A stretch of DNA of 64,000 nt from Polaribacter sp. Hel1_33_78 (GCF_900106075.1 NZ_LT629794.1:2873501-2937500), one strand, 5' to 3'; positions 8,410 to 19,028 are shown, counted from the first letter of the stretch. Translations and numbers: made by a program. The notes: generated by a model not told the origin, from the sequence alone.

Positions 8410-9573
8410 CTACAACATCTTTCTCATTGCTTTATACCATCTTTCAGGTATAATTTGCTTTGTAGCTTCTGTGTAATCTTTGAATGTACATGGTATTAAC
8501 GCATGCCTTTTATATTTATTATCTGATAAAATATTTATCTCTATCCACCAACGTCCAGTTTTGTTGCTTTTGTAAAAAATTAGTGGGTCATCGTTTTCCA
8601 TTAAAACCGTAAACTTTTGATAATTTTCTTTTCCAGAAAAAGGATAGTCTTTTACCCTGAAATTAACACCTTCAATAAAATACCAAATCATCTGAGCGAT
8701 TAAATTAGCCGTTTGATGATTGTTATCGTATTTAGAATTGTACTCATAAATTCCGAAAGAAGTAACTTTATCACTAATTCCTGCATACCTAGAGATAGCA
8801 CAAATTTCTTCACCGTAAAAACCATTCGGAGAAGCGTTATTGTTTGCAGGAGCTTCACTTTGTCTTATCGCGCCAATATCTATAGATACAATATCAGCAT
8901 TCCTAAAAGCAGGTTCGATATTTTCTAATTCTTTTGCCTTTCCAAGTCTATAAGAGTCAAAAAATAAATTATCTAACAATTCAATTTCTTCTTGGGCATT
9001 GAAATACGTTTGATAACCAACATTACTGTAATTAAACAAGTTACTTGGTTCTTGCATAATTACTTTACTTAAATAAGATTGTGATGTTAAATCATCCTCT
9101 AAATTACCCAAATCAAAACGACTATCTACGGCAGTAATATTAACAGTTTGCTCTAAAGAATCATAAGCTCTATAATTCACATAGGTAATATCTTGACCTC
9201 CACCAATTATAATTGGTATGATATTTTTTTTTAATAAGTATGTTATTAATTCAGAAACCGCAAAATAAGTATCCGTAACAGAATTTCCTTTTGGGACATT
9301 TCCTAGGTCTGCAATTTCTGTTTGCCAATTTCCCGGAAATAATTGGTATAATTTGTTTCGAATAAACTGCAAGTCTTCTCCACAACCAAAATTATTTTCT
9401 GAGTTTCTGTCTTCTTCAACCCCAAAAATGGCTAGTTGTACATTCTTTAAATCAGGAAAACCTTCTTGCTTAGAATGAATTCTAATTTTCTTACCCAAAC
9501 ACGAAAATGACTGCGTTACTAGATGCGCTAAAACAGCTTCTTTTACAGGGGATAAAAAATGTTGGTTCATCAA
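8410..9573 (-). CDS. Arginase/formimidoylglutamase-fold protein with incomplete metal ligands
   Basis: A 387-residue protein that aligns by motif to the ureohydrolase (arginase/agmatinase/formimidoylglutamase) family, but three of the six manganese ligands are changed. The usual GGDHS is GGGQD (124-128, so Gln127 replaces His). DAHxD is DSRFD (150-154, with Arg152 replacing the central His). SxDxD is SIDIG (230-234, with Gly replacing the second Asp). A binuclear manganese centre is therefore unlikely, and hydrolysis of a guanidino or formimino substrate is doubtful. No other histidine-degradation genes are nearby. It lies between topA (34 bases) and gldK (105 bases) on the same strand. A structural or regulatory role, possibly linked to gliding/type IX secretion, is inference from position. 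Confidence 0.85.
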   Translation of the reverse strand: MMNQHFLSPVKEAVLAHLVTQSFSCLGKKIRIHSKQEGFPDLKNVQLAIFGVEEDRNSENNFGCGEDLQFIRNKLYQLFPGNWQTEIADLGNVPKGNSVTDTYFAVSELITYLLKKNIIPIIIGGGQDITYVNYRAYDSLEQTVNITAVDSRFDLGNLEDDLTSQSYLSKVIMQEPSNLFNYSNVGYQTYFNAQEEIELLDNLFFDSYRLGKAKELENIEPAFRNADIVSIDIGAIRQSEAPANNNASPNGFYGEEICAISRYAGISDKVTSFGIYEYNSKYDNNHQTANLIAQMIWYFIEGVNFRVKDYPFSGKENYQKFTVLMENDDPLIFYKSNKTGRWWIEINILSDNKYKRHALIPCTFKDYTEATKQIIPERWYKAMRKML

Positions 9574-9607
9574 TTTTTTTTAATAGATGCTGCAATATAT
9601 AAAATAC

Positions 9608-12106
9608 TTACTTCTTTTTTGTTGTTTTTTTAGCAGGTGTTTTTCTTTTTGCTACTTTTTTCTTTGGAGTTTTAGCCTCAATCATTTTAATAGCCTCAGC
9701 CTTAGAAAGTTTTTCTATTTTTGTTGTTTTCGGTAACTCTATTTTGATTTTTCCTTTTAAAACATTAAACCTACCCCACCTTGCTTTTTCTACACGAATA
9801 CCAACATCTTCCCAATTATGAATAACTTTATCTATTTCTTTCTGTTTTTTAACTTCAATTAACTCAATAATATCGTCATCAGACAGCGCATCAAAATCGT
9901 ACTTTTTACTTACGTTAATAAATATAGAATTCCATTTTATGAAGGGTCCAAAACGTCCAACGCCTTTTTGCACAGGTAATTCTTCATAAAAATAAATTGG
10001 TGCATCTGCTTTTTGTTTTGCCACAATTAATTCTTCAGCCCTTGGCAAATCAACCTCCATTGGGTTTTCTCCTTTCTCTAGAGAAACAAACATAGCTCCA
10101 AACCTAATATAGGGTCCAAAACGTCCGTTAGAGACAATTACTTCTTCACCTTCATAAGTTCCTAAAGTCTTTGGAAGCAAAAATAATTCTAATGCTTCTT
10201 CCATAGAAATTGTTCCTAAATTCTGATCTTTGTTTAGACTTGCAAATTGCTTTTCTTCGTCTTCCGGTGCACCAATTTGCGCAATTGGCCCAAATTTACC
10301 TAAACGCACTAAAACGGTTTTTCCAGATTCTGGGTGTTTTCCTAAAATACGCTCTCCACTTTCTCTCTCAGCATTTTCTTTAACGTCTTCTACATTATCA
10401 TGGAATTTGGTATAAAAACCCTTAATCATTTCTATCCAATCTTCATCCCCTTCTGAAATATCATCAAAAGAAGATTCTACTTTCGCAGTAAACCCGAAAT
10501 CTAAAATATTAGAAAAATTTGCTACTAAAAAGTCATTTACAATATTCCCAATATCTGTAGGAATTAATTTGTTTTTATTTGAACCTGTTTTTTCTGTCAA
10601 AGTTTGACTCTTAACAGTTCCGGCAGATAAAATCATCTGCTCATAATTTCTTTCTATGCCTTCATTATCACCTTTTTCAACATAACCTCTTCTTTGAACA
10701 GTAGAAATTGTTGGCGCATACGTAGAAGGTCTTCCAATACCTAACTCTTCCAATTGTTTTACTAAAGATGCTTCTGTAAAACGGTAAGGCGGACTCGTAA
10801 ATCTTTGTGTTGCATTTATAAAAGTATACTCTAAATTTTCACCAACTTTTAACGTTGGCAGCATTCCCGCTTGTTCTTCATCTTCATTATCATTTCCTTC
10901 TAAGTATACCTTTAAGAAACCTTCAAACTTTATCATTTCACCATTTGCAGTGAAAATTTTAGAGTTTTCAGAATTCTCAATTTTCATATTAGTTCTCTCT
11001 AACAAAGCATCACTCATTTGAGAAGCTAACGTTCTTTTCCAAATTAAATCATACAATCTATTTTGGTCATATTCAGTATCTATGGTATGCATTTTCATAT
11101 TCGTAGGACGAATTGCCTCATGCGCTTCTTGGGCACCTTTAGACTTCGTCTTAAAAACACGCTGTTTACTGTACTCTTTACCGTAATAATTAGTAATTTC
11201 TTCTTCAGCAGCATTTCTTGCATCCACAGATAAATTTAAACTATCTGTTCTCATATAGGTAATTAAACCCGCTTCGTATAAACGTTGTGCAACTTGCATT
11301 GTTTTTGCAACAGGAAAACCTAATTTTCTAGATGCTTCTTGCTGTAACGTTGAAGTTGTAAATGGCGCTGCTGGTGATTTCTTTGCTGGTTTTTTAGTTA
11401 AATCTGCTATTGAAAAGTCAGCATTTGAACATGATTTCAAGAAATTTTCAGCATCTTTTTTAGATTCAAAATTCTTTGGAATCGTTGCTTTAAAAGTTTT
11501 TCCTTCTTTATTAGAAAATTCTGCAACTACTTTGTAATGAGTTTCGGATGAAAATTCTTGAATACTTCTTTCTTTTTCCACAATTAAACGAACAGCAACA
11601 GATTGGACTCTTCCTGCAGATAACCCCCCTTTTACTTTACGCCATAAAACTGGTGATAGTTCATACCCAACAAGTCTGTCTAAAACTCTACGAGCCTGCT
11701 GTGCATTTACCATATTGTAGTCTATCTCCCTTGGATTATCGACTGCTTTTAGAATAGCTTTCTTCGTTATTTCGTGAAAAACAATTCGTTTTGTATTTTC
11801 ATTTTTTAAATCTAATTGCTCCTTTAAATGCCAAGCAATAGCCTCTCCTTCTCGATCTTCATCACTGGCTAACCAAACGGTATCTGCTTTTTTTGCTAAA
11901 TCTTTAAGCTTTTTTACAACTGGTTTTTTATCATCAGAAATTATATATTTTGGGCTAAAATCTCCTTCTACATCTATTCCTAATTCTTTGGATGGTAAGT
12001 CCGCAATATGACCATAACTCGATTCTACTTGAAAATCTTTTCCAAGAAATTTTTCGATGGTTTTTGCTTTTGCTGGTGACTCTACAATTACTAAATTCTT
12101 TGCCAT
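9608..12106 (-). CDS. topA: DNA topoisomerase I (type IA)
   Basis: An 832-residue enzyme that relaxes negative supercoils by a transient 5'-phosphotyrosine break. It opens with the Toprim domain (LVIVESPAKAKTIEKFLG, then SDEDREGEAIAWHL with the acidic metal-binding residues). The active-site tyrosine is in ITYMRTDS. The C-terminal third has several topoisomerase C-terminal repeats recognisable by GRFGPYI-like motifs, and none carries zinc-binding cysteines, unlike the E. coli enzyme. It ends in a Lys-rich tail of about 20 residues likely to hold DNA. A -7 box lies about 55 bases upstream. It is divergent from miaB. Confidence 0.97.
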   Translation of the reverse strand: MAKNLVIVESPAKAKTIEKFLGKDFQVESSYGHIADLPSKELGIDVEGDFSPKYIISDDKKPVVKKLKDLAKKADTVWLASDEDREGEAIAWHLKEQLDLKNENTKRIVFHEITKKAILKAVDNPREIDYNMVNAQQARRVLDRLVGYELSPVLWRKVKGGLSAGRVQSVAVRLIVEKERSIQEFSSETHYKVVAEFSNKEGKTFKATIPKNFESKKDAENFLKSCSNADFSIADLTKKPAKKSPAAPFTTSTLQQEASRKLGFPVAKTMQVAQRLYEAGLITYMRTDSLNLSVDARNAAEEEITNYYGKEYSKQRVFKTKSKGAQEAHEAIRPTNMKMHTIDTEYDQNRLYDLIWKRTLASQMSDALLERTNMKIENSENSKIFTANGEMIKFEGFLKVYLEGNDNEDEEQAGMLPTLKVGENLEYTFINATQRFTSPPYRFTEASLVKQLEELGIGRPSTYAPTISTVQRRGYVEKGDNEGIERNYEQMILSAGTVKSQTLTEKTGSNKNKLIPTDIGNIVNDFLVANFSNILDFGFTAKVESSFDDISEGDEDWIEMIKGFYTKFHDNVEDVKENAERESGERILGKHPESGKTVLVRLGKFGPIAQIGAPEDEEKQFASLNKDQNLGTISMEEALELFLLPKTLGTYEGEEVIVSNGRFGPYIRFGAMFVSLEKGENPMEVDLPRAEELIVAKQKADAPIYFYEELPVQKGVGRFGPFIKWNSIFINVSKKYDFDALSDDDIIELIEVKKQKEIDKVIHNWEDVGIRVEKARWGRFNVLKGKIKIELPKTTKIEKLSKAEAIKMIEAKTPKKKVAKRKTPAKKTTKKK

Positions 12107-12157
12107 TTATCTTTATTTTATAGCTGAAACGCTCTAAAAACGCATTAATTTCGATTG

Positions 12158-12165
12158 CAAAAGTA
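12158..12165 (-). promoter_or_regulatory. -7 promoter box for topA
   Basis: Read on the minus strand this is TACTTTTG, a match to the Bacteroidota -7 consensus TAnnTTTG, 52 bases before the topA ATG. No convincing TTG/TTTG -33 element sits at the expected distance, so this is a half-site call. Confidence 0.45.
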
Positions 12166-12246
12166 GACAGTTTTTTGTAAAAAAAAATTATTTTGTCAAT
12201 ATATAGCAAACAATTAACAGAATTATGAATTTATTTTTTCTGCCAA

Positions 12247-12281
12247 TTTGTCACAAAAATTCAAATTTGGTTGTATCTTTG
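12247..12281 (+). promoter_or_regulatory. Bacteroidota-type promoter for miaB
   Basis: TTTG at 12247-12250 and TATCTTTG at 12274-12281 match the -33 and -7 elements (TTTG and TAnnTTTG) with 23 bases between them, at the long end of the accepted range. The miaB ATG follows at 12308, giving a leader of about 20 bases. Confidence 0.6.
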
Positions 12282-12307
12282 CTCCGCTTTAACTACTTAA
12301 TTGATAG

Positions 12308-13762
12308 ATGGAAAACGTAGAAAAAATTATAGACGAAAAAATACAAGGAAAGGCACTTGTAACCGAAAATAAAAAACAAAACACTAAGAAACTATTTATA
12401 GAAAGCTATGGCTGCCAGATGAATATGAATGATAGTGAAATTGTCGCTGCTATTTTAGACAAAGAAGGCTACAACACAACTCAAATTCTTGAAGAAGCAG
12501 ATTTAGTTTTAGTTAATACTTGCTCAATTAGGGAAAAAGCAGAAACCACAGTTCGCAAAAGATTACAAAAATATAATGCTGTAAAAAAAATAAACAAAAA
12601 TATGAAGGTGGGCGTTTTAGGCTGTATGGCTGAACGTTTAAAAGAAAAGTTTTTAGAGGAAGAAAAAATAGTTGACTTAGTTATTGGCCCAGATGCATAC
12701 AAGGATTTACCAAACTTACTATCAGAAGTGTATGAAGGCAGAGATGCTGTAAATGTAATTCTATCTAAAGAAGAAACGTACGGAGATATTTCTCCTGTAA
12801 GACTAAATTCTAACGGAGTTACAGCATTTGTTTCTATTACAAGAGGTTGTGACAATATGTGTACTTTTTGTGTGGTTCCATTTACGCGCGGTCGTGAAAG
12901 AAGTAGAGATCCAAAAAGTATTTTAGAAGAAATTAAATCAATGGTGGATCAAAACTATAAAGAAATTACTCTTTTAGGTCAGAATGTGGATAGCTTTTTA
13001 TGGTTTGGCGGTGGATTGAAAAAAGATTTTAAGAAAGCAACTGAAATGGCACAAGCAACTGCAGTTGATTTTGCACAATTATTAGACATGTGTGCTACTA
13101 AATTCCCAAAAACACGTTTTCGTTTTTCTACTTCCAATCCTCAAGACATGAGTTTAGATGTAATTTACACGATGGCAAAACACAAAAACATTTGCAAATA
13201 CCTTCACTTACCTGTTCAGAGCGGAAGTAACGCTATGTTAAAGGCAATGAACAGACAACATACCCGTGAAGAATACAAAACTTTGGTTGACAATATTTTT
13301 AAAATTATTCCAGAAATGTCTTTATCACAGGATATGATTGTTGGTTTCTGTGGAGAAACTGAAGAGGACCATAAAGACACTTTAGAATTAATGGAATATG
13401 TTAAGTATGACTTCGGTTTTATGTTTGCTTATTCGGAAAGACCAGGAACTTTAGCTGGTAATAAAATGGATGATAATGTACCTCATGTTGTAAAAAAACG
13501 TCGTTTACAAGAAATAATCGACTTACAGCAAGAACATGCTTTATATAGAACACAACAACATTTAGGAAAAACAGAAGAGTTTTTAATTGAAGGAACTTCA
13601 AAGAAAAACCCAAATGAGTGGAAAGGAAGAAACACACAAAACACTGTTGCAGTTTTTGAAAAAGGAAACTATAAACTCGGTGATTTTGTGATGGTAAAAG
13701 TAGAAGATTGCACATCTGCAACCTTAAAAGGAACTGCTATTGGATATTCTGACAATAATTAA
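12308..13762 (+). CDS. miaB: tRNA-2-methylthio-N6-dimethylallyladenosine synthase MiaB
   Basis: A 484-residue radical-SAM methylthiotransferase that adds the 2-methylthio group to N6-isopentenyladenosine-37 of tRNAs reading UNN codons. The N-terminal domain has the three cysteines for the auxiliary cluster (YGCQMN, VNTCSIREKA, GVLGCMAERL). The radical SAM motif CDNMCTFC is followed by VVPFTRGRERSR. A C-terminal TRAM-like domain binds tRNA. Compared with many MiaB proteins it has a short insertion after LLGQNVDSF (the segment around GGGLKKDFKKATEM), which I take to be lineage-specific. It is the first gene of a plus-strand series that runs to groEL. Confidence 0.96.
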   Translation: MENVEKIIDEKIQGKALVTENKKQNTKKLFIESYGCQMNMNDSEIVAAILDKEGYNTTQILEEADLVLVNTCSIREKAETTVRKRLQKYNAVKKINKNMKVGVLGCMAERLKEKFLEEEKIVDLVIGPDAYKDLPNLLSEVYEGRDAVNVILSKEETYGDISPVRLNSNGVTAFVSITRGCDNMCTFCVVPFTRGRERSRDPKSILEEIKSMVDQNYKEITLLGQNVDSFLWFGGGLKKDFKKATEMAQATAVDFAQLLDMCATKFPKTRFRFSTSNPQDMSLDVIYTMAKHKNICKYLHLPVQSGSNAMLKAMNRQHTREEYKTLVDNIFKIIPEMSLSQDMIVGFCGETEEDHKDTLELMEYVKYDFGFMFAYSERPGTLAGNKMDDNVPHVVKKRRLQEIIDLQQEHALYRTQQHLGKTEEFLIEGTSKKNPNEWKGRNTQNTVAVFEKGNYKLGDFVMVKVEDCTSATLKGTAIGYSDNN

Positions 13763-13864
13763 AGTCCATATCTAACTCTTCTCAAAAGAAAGAAAGCTGT
13801 TGTGACTTAAAAAAAAATAAACCAAGAATGTTTTCCTCTTTCAGGAAACTAAAAGGGGCTAATT

Positions 13865-15088
13865 ATGGAAAACTTACAAGTATTAAAACAACGTTTTGGA
13901 ATCATCGGAAACGACATTCACCTCAACAGAGCTTTAGAAAAGGCTGTACGAGTTGCTCCGACTGATATTTCTGTATTGGTTACTGGTGAAAGTGGTGTTG
14001 GTAAAGAGAATATCCCTAAAATAATACACTCTCTATCACATAGAAAACATGCAAAATATATTGCTGTAAACTGTGGCGCAATTCCTGAAGGAACGATTGA
14101 TAGTGAATTGTTTGGACACGAAAAAGGCTCTTTTACCGGCGCAATTCAAGACCGAAAGGGATATTTTGAAGTTGCTGATGGAGGAACTATTTTTTTAGAT
14201 GAAGTTGGTGAATTGCCTTTAACCACACAAGTACGTTTGTTGCGTGTTTTGGAAAATGGTGAATTCATAAAAGTAGGTTCATCGAAAGTGTTAAAAACAG
14301 ATGTGAGAATTGTAGCAGCTACTAATATGCATATGCAGTCCGCGATTCAAAAAGAAAAATTTAGAGAAGATTTATATTACCGATTAAGCACTGTAGAAAT
14401 CCATTTACCTCCCCTAAGAGAGCGTAATGATGATATCCATTTACTGTTTAGAAAATTTGCTTCAGATTTTGCTCAAAAATACAGAATGCCTTCTATTAGA
14501 TTGGATGAAAATGCTATTAGTATTTTGCTCAACTATCGTTTTCCTGGAAATATTCGACAGTTAAAAAATTTAGCCGAACAAATCTCTGTAATTGAAGAAG
14601 AAAGAATGGTTACTGCTTCTAAACTTCAGCAATACTTGCCTAATAACCATGGTAACTTGCCAGCCATTATTGACGGTAAAAAAGAAAATGATTTTTCAAC
14701 TGAACGTGATATTATGTATAAAATCTTATTTGATATGCGTAATGATATCAACGATTTAAAGAAATTGACCTTAGACCTAATAAAGAATGGAAATGTAGAG
14801 GAAGTTCAAGAAGAACATCATCAATTAATTGAAAAGATGTATGAAAACAAGGACACACCGAATAACAATGTTGAAGTATTAAATATTCCTCAAAATTCAC
14901 CTGCAGAAAAAGATTATGATTTTATTGAGACTATTGAAGAAGATGAATCTTTATCTTTACAAGAGAAAGAGATAGAAATGATTAAAAAATCTTTAGAAAA
15001 AAATAGCAATAAACGTAAATTAGCAGCTAAAGAATTGGGTATTTCTGAAAGAACTTTATATAGAAAAATTAAACAATACGATTTATAG
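13865..15088 (+). CDS. Sigma-54 activator-type AAA+ regulator without a receiver domain
   Basis: A 407-residue protein that begins almost directly with the sigma-54 interaction AAA+ domain: Walker A GESGVGKE at 41-48, the sigma-54 contact loop GSFTGA at 88-93 (usual form GAFTGA), Walker B TIFLDEVGE near 109-117 and the arginine-finger region FREDLYYRL. A variable acidic linker (about 265-350) leads to a Fis-type helix-turn-helix at the end (KLAAKELGISERTLYRKI). It has no N-terminal response-regulator, GAF or PAS domain, so any control must come from expression level or a partner. Such proteins open promoters bound by RpoN, and rpoN lies at 62764 in this window. It is directly upstream of lptE, the TPR gene, secG and groESL. 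Confidence 0.93.
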   Translation: MENLQVLKQRFGIIGNDIHLNRALEKAVRVAPTDISVLVTGESGVGKENIPKIIHSLSHRKHAKYIAVNCGAIPEGTIDSELFGHEKGSFTGAIQDRKGYFEVADGGTIFLDEVGELPLTTQVRLLRVLENGEFIKVGSSKVLKTDVRIVAATNMHMQSAIQKEKFREDLYYRLSTVEIHLPPLRERNDDIHLLFRKFASDFAQKYRMPSIRLDENAISILLNYRFPGNIRQLKNLAEQISVIEEERMVTASKLQQYLPNNHGNLPAIIDGKKENDFSTERDIMYKILFDMRNDINDLKKLTLDLIKNGNVEEVQEEHHQLIEKMYENKDTPNNNVEVLNIPQNSPAEKDYDFIETIEEDESLSLQEKEIEMIKKSLEKNSNKRKLAAKELGISERTLYRKIKQYDL

Positions 15089-15209
15089 AAAGAAAATGAA
15101 AACTTTGGAAATAAAAAATATTAGAAAAGGTTCAGGTTACTAACATCTTCTTATTTTTTGAAAGTTAATTATCTTTACCTCCCATTTCAATGAAAAATAC
15201 ATATTAATA

Positions 15210-15713
15210 ATGAATTTGAAGAAAATTATTTTATCATTACTAATAACTCTAACCTTAATTAGTTGCGGGGCATACTCTTTTACAGGAGGAAATACAGGAG
15301 ATGCAAAAACCATTCAAATCGATTTTTTCCCAAATCAAGCACCTTTAGTAGAACCTGTTTTAACACAACGTTTTACTAATGATTTGCAGGATTTATTTAC
15401 ACGTCAAACAAATTTAACCCTTACAAACTCTAACGGTGACTTACATTTTAGTGGAGAAATTACGGGCTACAGAGTTACACCTATGAGTGGAACATCAGCT
15501 CAAACGGCAGCTCAAAACAGATTAACTGTTACCATAAATGTTCGTTTTATAAATAAATTAGAAGAAAAGGATGACTTTGAAAAATCATTTTCTTTTTACT
15601 CAGACTTTGAGGCGAATTCTCAACTTACAGGAAGTGTTTTAGAAAATGCTTTAGATGAAATTGTAGAACGTATTACACAAGATGTATTTAATGCTTCTGT
15701 TGCAAAATGGTAG
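15210..15713 (+). CDS. lptE: LptE-family LPS-assembly lipoprotein
   Basis: A 167-residue protein with a lipoprotein signal ending LISCGAYSF (lipidated Cys near 19). The motif pattern SFTGG, then IQIDFFPNQAPLVEP and LTQRFTNDLQDLF, is that of the Bacteroidota LptE family. LptE is an outer-membrane lipoprotein that plugs LptD and helps deliver lipopolysaccharide to the surface. The stop overlaps the start of the next gene (ATG at 15707, stop ending 15713), so the two are translationally linked. The assignment rests on family pattern and synteny and not on a known partner in this window; lptD is not here. Confidence 0.85.
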   Translation: MNLKKIILSLLITLTLISCGAYSFTGGNTGDAKTIQIDFFPNQAPLVEPVLTQRFTNDLQDLFTRQTNLTLTNSNGDLHFSGEITGYRVTPMSGTSAQTAAQNRLTVTINVRFINKLEEKDDFEKSFSFYSDFEANSQLTGSVLENALDEIVERITQDVFNASVAKW

Positions 15714-16459
15714 ATTCTAAAAAGAAAGATTTAATTGAAAAGATACATTCTATTGAGCAACTAGAAACTGCTGAATTAAAAACTGTTATTGATACGTTTC
15801 CTTATTTTCAATATGCAAGAGCTTGGTATTTAAAAGGATTAAAAAATCAAGATAGTTTTAAATATAATAATGAATTAAAACTAACAGCAGCATTTACAAC
15901 AGACAGAACTGTATTATTTGATTACATAACGTCAAAAAAGTTTAATACTCAAAAAGAAGACATTCACCAACAAATAAAAGAAATAACCTCTCGGGAAAAA
16001 CCACACAAAACATCAATAAAAGAAATAACTAAACAAATTTCAAAACCAACCGCAAAAAATGAAGAAAAACTAGAAATTGGAAAGCCTATTTCTTTTACTA
16101 ATTCAGAAAATTATTCTTTTAATCAATGGCTACAACTATCTACTAAAAAACCTATTACAAGAAAAAAAGATTTAAAAAATGAATCACAAAAAAAAGTTGA
16201 ACTCATAGAGAAGTTTATTCAAAAAAATCCAAAAATACAACCTATTTCAAAAGACAGAAATATTTCTATTCTTACCACGCAAGAGAAACAAGATTCTTCT
16301 TTAATGACAGAAACTTTGGCTAAAGTTTATTTAGAGCAAAATAAATATGAAAACGCAATACAAGCTTACAGAATTTTAAGTTTGAAATATCCAGAAAAAA
16401 GTGGTTTCTTTGCAAACCAAATTAAAAGAATACAAATTTTACAAAATTATAAATCATGA
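15707..16459 (+). CDS. TPR-like protein of unknown function
   Basis: A 250-residue, Lys/Glu/Gln-rich protein without signal peptide or membrane segment. The N-terminal 80 residues contain a helical segment with FPYFQYARAWYLKGLKN. The middle (about 90-195) is low-complexity and basic. The C-terminal 50 residues (ETLAKVYLEQNKYENAIQAY) form one clear tetratricopeptide-like repeat. It overlaps lptE by 7 bases and secG by 4 bases, which makes coupled translation with two envelope-biogenesis genes very likely. I do not recognise a named family. A cytoplasmic adaptor role is inference only. Confidence 0.8.
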   Translation: MVDSKKKDLIEKIHSIEQLETAELKTVIDTFPYFQYARAWYLKGLKNQDSFKYNNELKLTAAFTTDRTVLFDYITSKKFNTQKEDIHQQIKEITSREKPHKTSIKEITKQISKPTAKNEEKLEIGKPISFTNSENYSFNQWLQLSTKKPITRKKDLKNESQKKVELIEKFIQKNPKIQPISKDRNISILTTQEKQDSSLMTETLAKVYLEQNKYENAIQAYRILSLKYPEKSGFFANQIKRIQILQNYKS

Positions 16460-16788
16460 GTTATACAGCCTTTTTAATACTAATTCTAGTTGTAGCTATT
16501 GCTTTAATCCTAATAGTGATGGTACAAAACCCTAAAGGTGGAGGATTATCCTCTTCTTTTGGAGGCGGTGGAGCACAATCTTTAGGAGGTGTGCAAAACA
16601 CAAATAATTTCTTAGACAGAACAACTTGGACATTGGCAATTGCAATGTTTGCTTTAATTTTATTAGCAAATTTCGCAATCCCGAGAGCAGGTGATAATAA
16701 TGTTAATTTAAATAATACTTTAGAAGGAATTGAAACAACTACGCCAGTAGAAAACACAGTTCCTACTTCAAATGACAGTATTAAGTAA
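16456..16788 (+). CDS. secG: Preprotein translocase subunit SecG
   Basis: A 110-residue inner-membrane protein with two hydrophobic segments (about 3-22 and 55-73) joined by the glycine-rich loop characteristic of SecG (QNPKGGGLSSSFGGGGAQSL). SecG assists SecYEG-dependent export driven by SecA. A polar, Asn/Thr-rich tail of about 35 residues follows. The ATG overlaps the preceding TPR gene by 4 bases (ATGA). A strong terminator at 16806-16844 ends the transcript. Confidence 0.95.
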   Translation: MSYTAFLILILVVAIALILIVMVQNPKGGGLSSSFGGGGAQSLGGVQNTNNFLDRTTWTLAIAMFALILLANFAIPRAGDNNVNLNNTLEGIETTTPVENTVPTSNDSIK

Positions 16789-16805
16789 TCTTATCTATAA
16801 AATAT

Positions 16806-16844
16806 AAAAATGCCAACGAAAATGACACGTTGGCATTTTTTTTT
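16806..16844 (+). terminator. Intrinsic terminator after secG
   Basis: A perfect 13-base inverted repeat (AAAAATGCCAACG at 16806-16818, CGTTGGCATTTTT at 16828-16840) with a 9-base loop and a continuous T run to 16844. It separates secG from groES. Confidence 0.9.
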
Positions 16845-16897
16845 GCATAATTTTTGGCAATAAAATCAATCAAGGAAAAATTGTCAGTTATAATTTG

Positions 16898-16914
16898 TTG
16901 GCATAATTTCTGAC
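16898..16914 (+). promoter_or_regulatory. Possible sigma-54-type promoter in front of groESL
   Basis: TTGGCATAATTTCTGAC carries the GG of a -24 element and a G 12 bases later at the -12 position. The -12 element reads CTGA where TTGC is usual. It lies 41 bases before the groES ATG, downstream of the secG terminator, and no TAnnTTTG box is seen in this gap. GTCAG at 16883-16887 and CTGAC at 16910-16914 are inverted copies flanking it. The match is imperfect, so the call is tentative; an alternative is an atypical housekeeping promoter. Confidence 0.35.
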
Positions 16915-16954
16915 CATAGTAAAAAATAATTTAATCAATCAAAAATCATAAAAA

Positions 16955-17230
16955 ATGGGATTAAACATTAAACCTTTAGCAGATAGAGTTCTTGTGGAGC
17001 CTATGCCTGCAGAAACAAAAACAGCATCTGGATTAATTATACCAGACAACGCAAAAGAAAAGCCTCAAAAAGGAACTGTTGTTGCGATAGGAAATGGTAA
17101 AGTTGATGAGCCTTTAACTGTAAAAATTGGCGATACTGTTTTATATGGTAAATATGGTGGAACTGATTTAAAATTAGAAGGTGTAGATTATTTAATGATG
17201 CGAGAATCTGATATTTTAGCAATCATCTAA
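16955..17230 (+). CDS. groES: Co-chaperonin GroES
   Basis: A 91-residue protein with the full GroES pattern: [12 protein letters not shown], the mobile loop around [16 protein letters not shown], and [15 protein letters not shown] near the end. It forms the heptameric lid of the GroEL folding chamber in the cytoplasm. It lies 106 bases ahead of groEL on the same strand with no terminator between them. Confidence 0.98.
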   Translation: MGLNIKPLADRVLVEPMPAETKTASGLIIPDNAKEKPQKGTVVAIGNGKVDEPLTVKIGDTVLYGKYGGTDLKLEGVDYLMMRESDILAII

Positions 17231-17324
17231 ATAGCTATTCGCTTTTAGTCTGAGCGAAATTATATTTTAAAATTAATAATAAAATATTTTAGCTAAACAC
17301 AAGTTGTCAGAAGCTAAAAATTAA

Positions 17325-18971
<1,647 letters not shown>

Positions 18972-19028
18972 TGGTGAAATTAATATTGATAACTGTTTGT
19001 TCTCTTTGTGTGAACTGATAGCAATGTA

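Noticed and set aside
11955..12209. Minus-strand frame overlapping the topA start
   Set aside because: It is an out-of-frame reading of the topA 5' end and its leader, with no recognisable product.
12481..12855. Reverse-strand frame of 124 codons inside miaB
   Set aside because: It lies opposite conserved MiaB motifs, including the cysteine region, and has no start context of its own.
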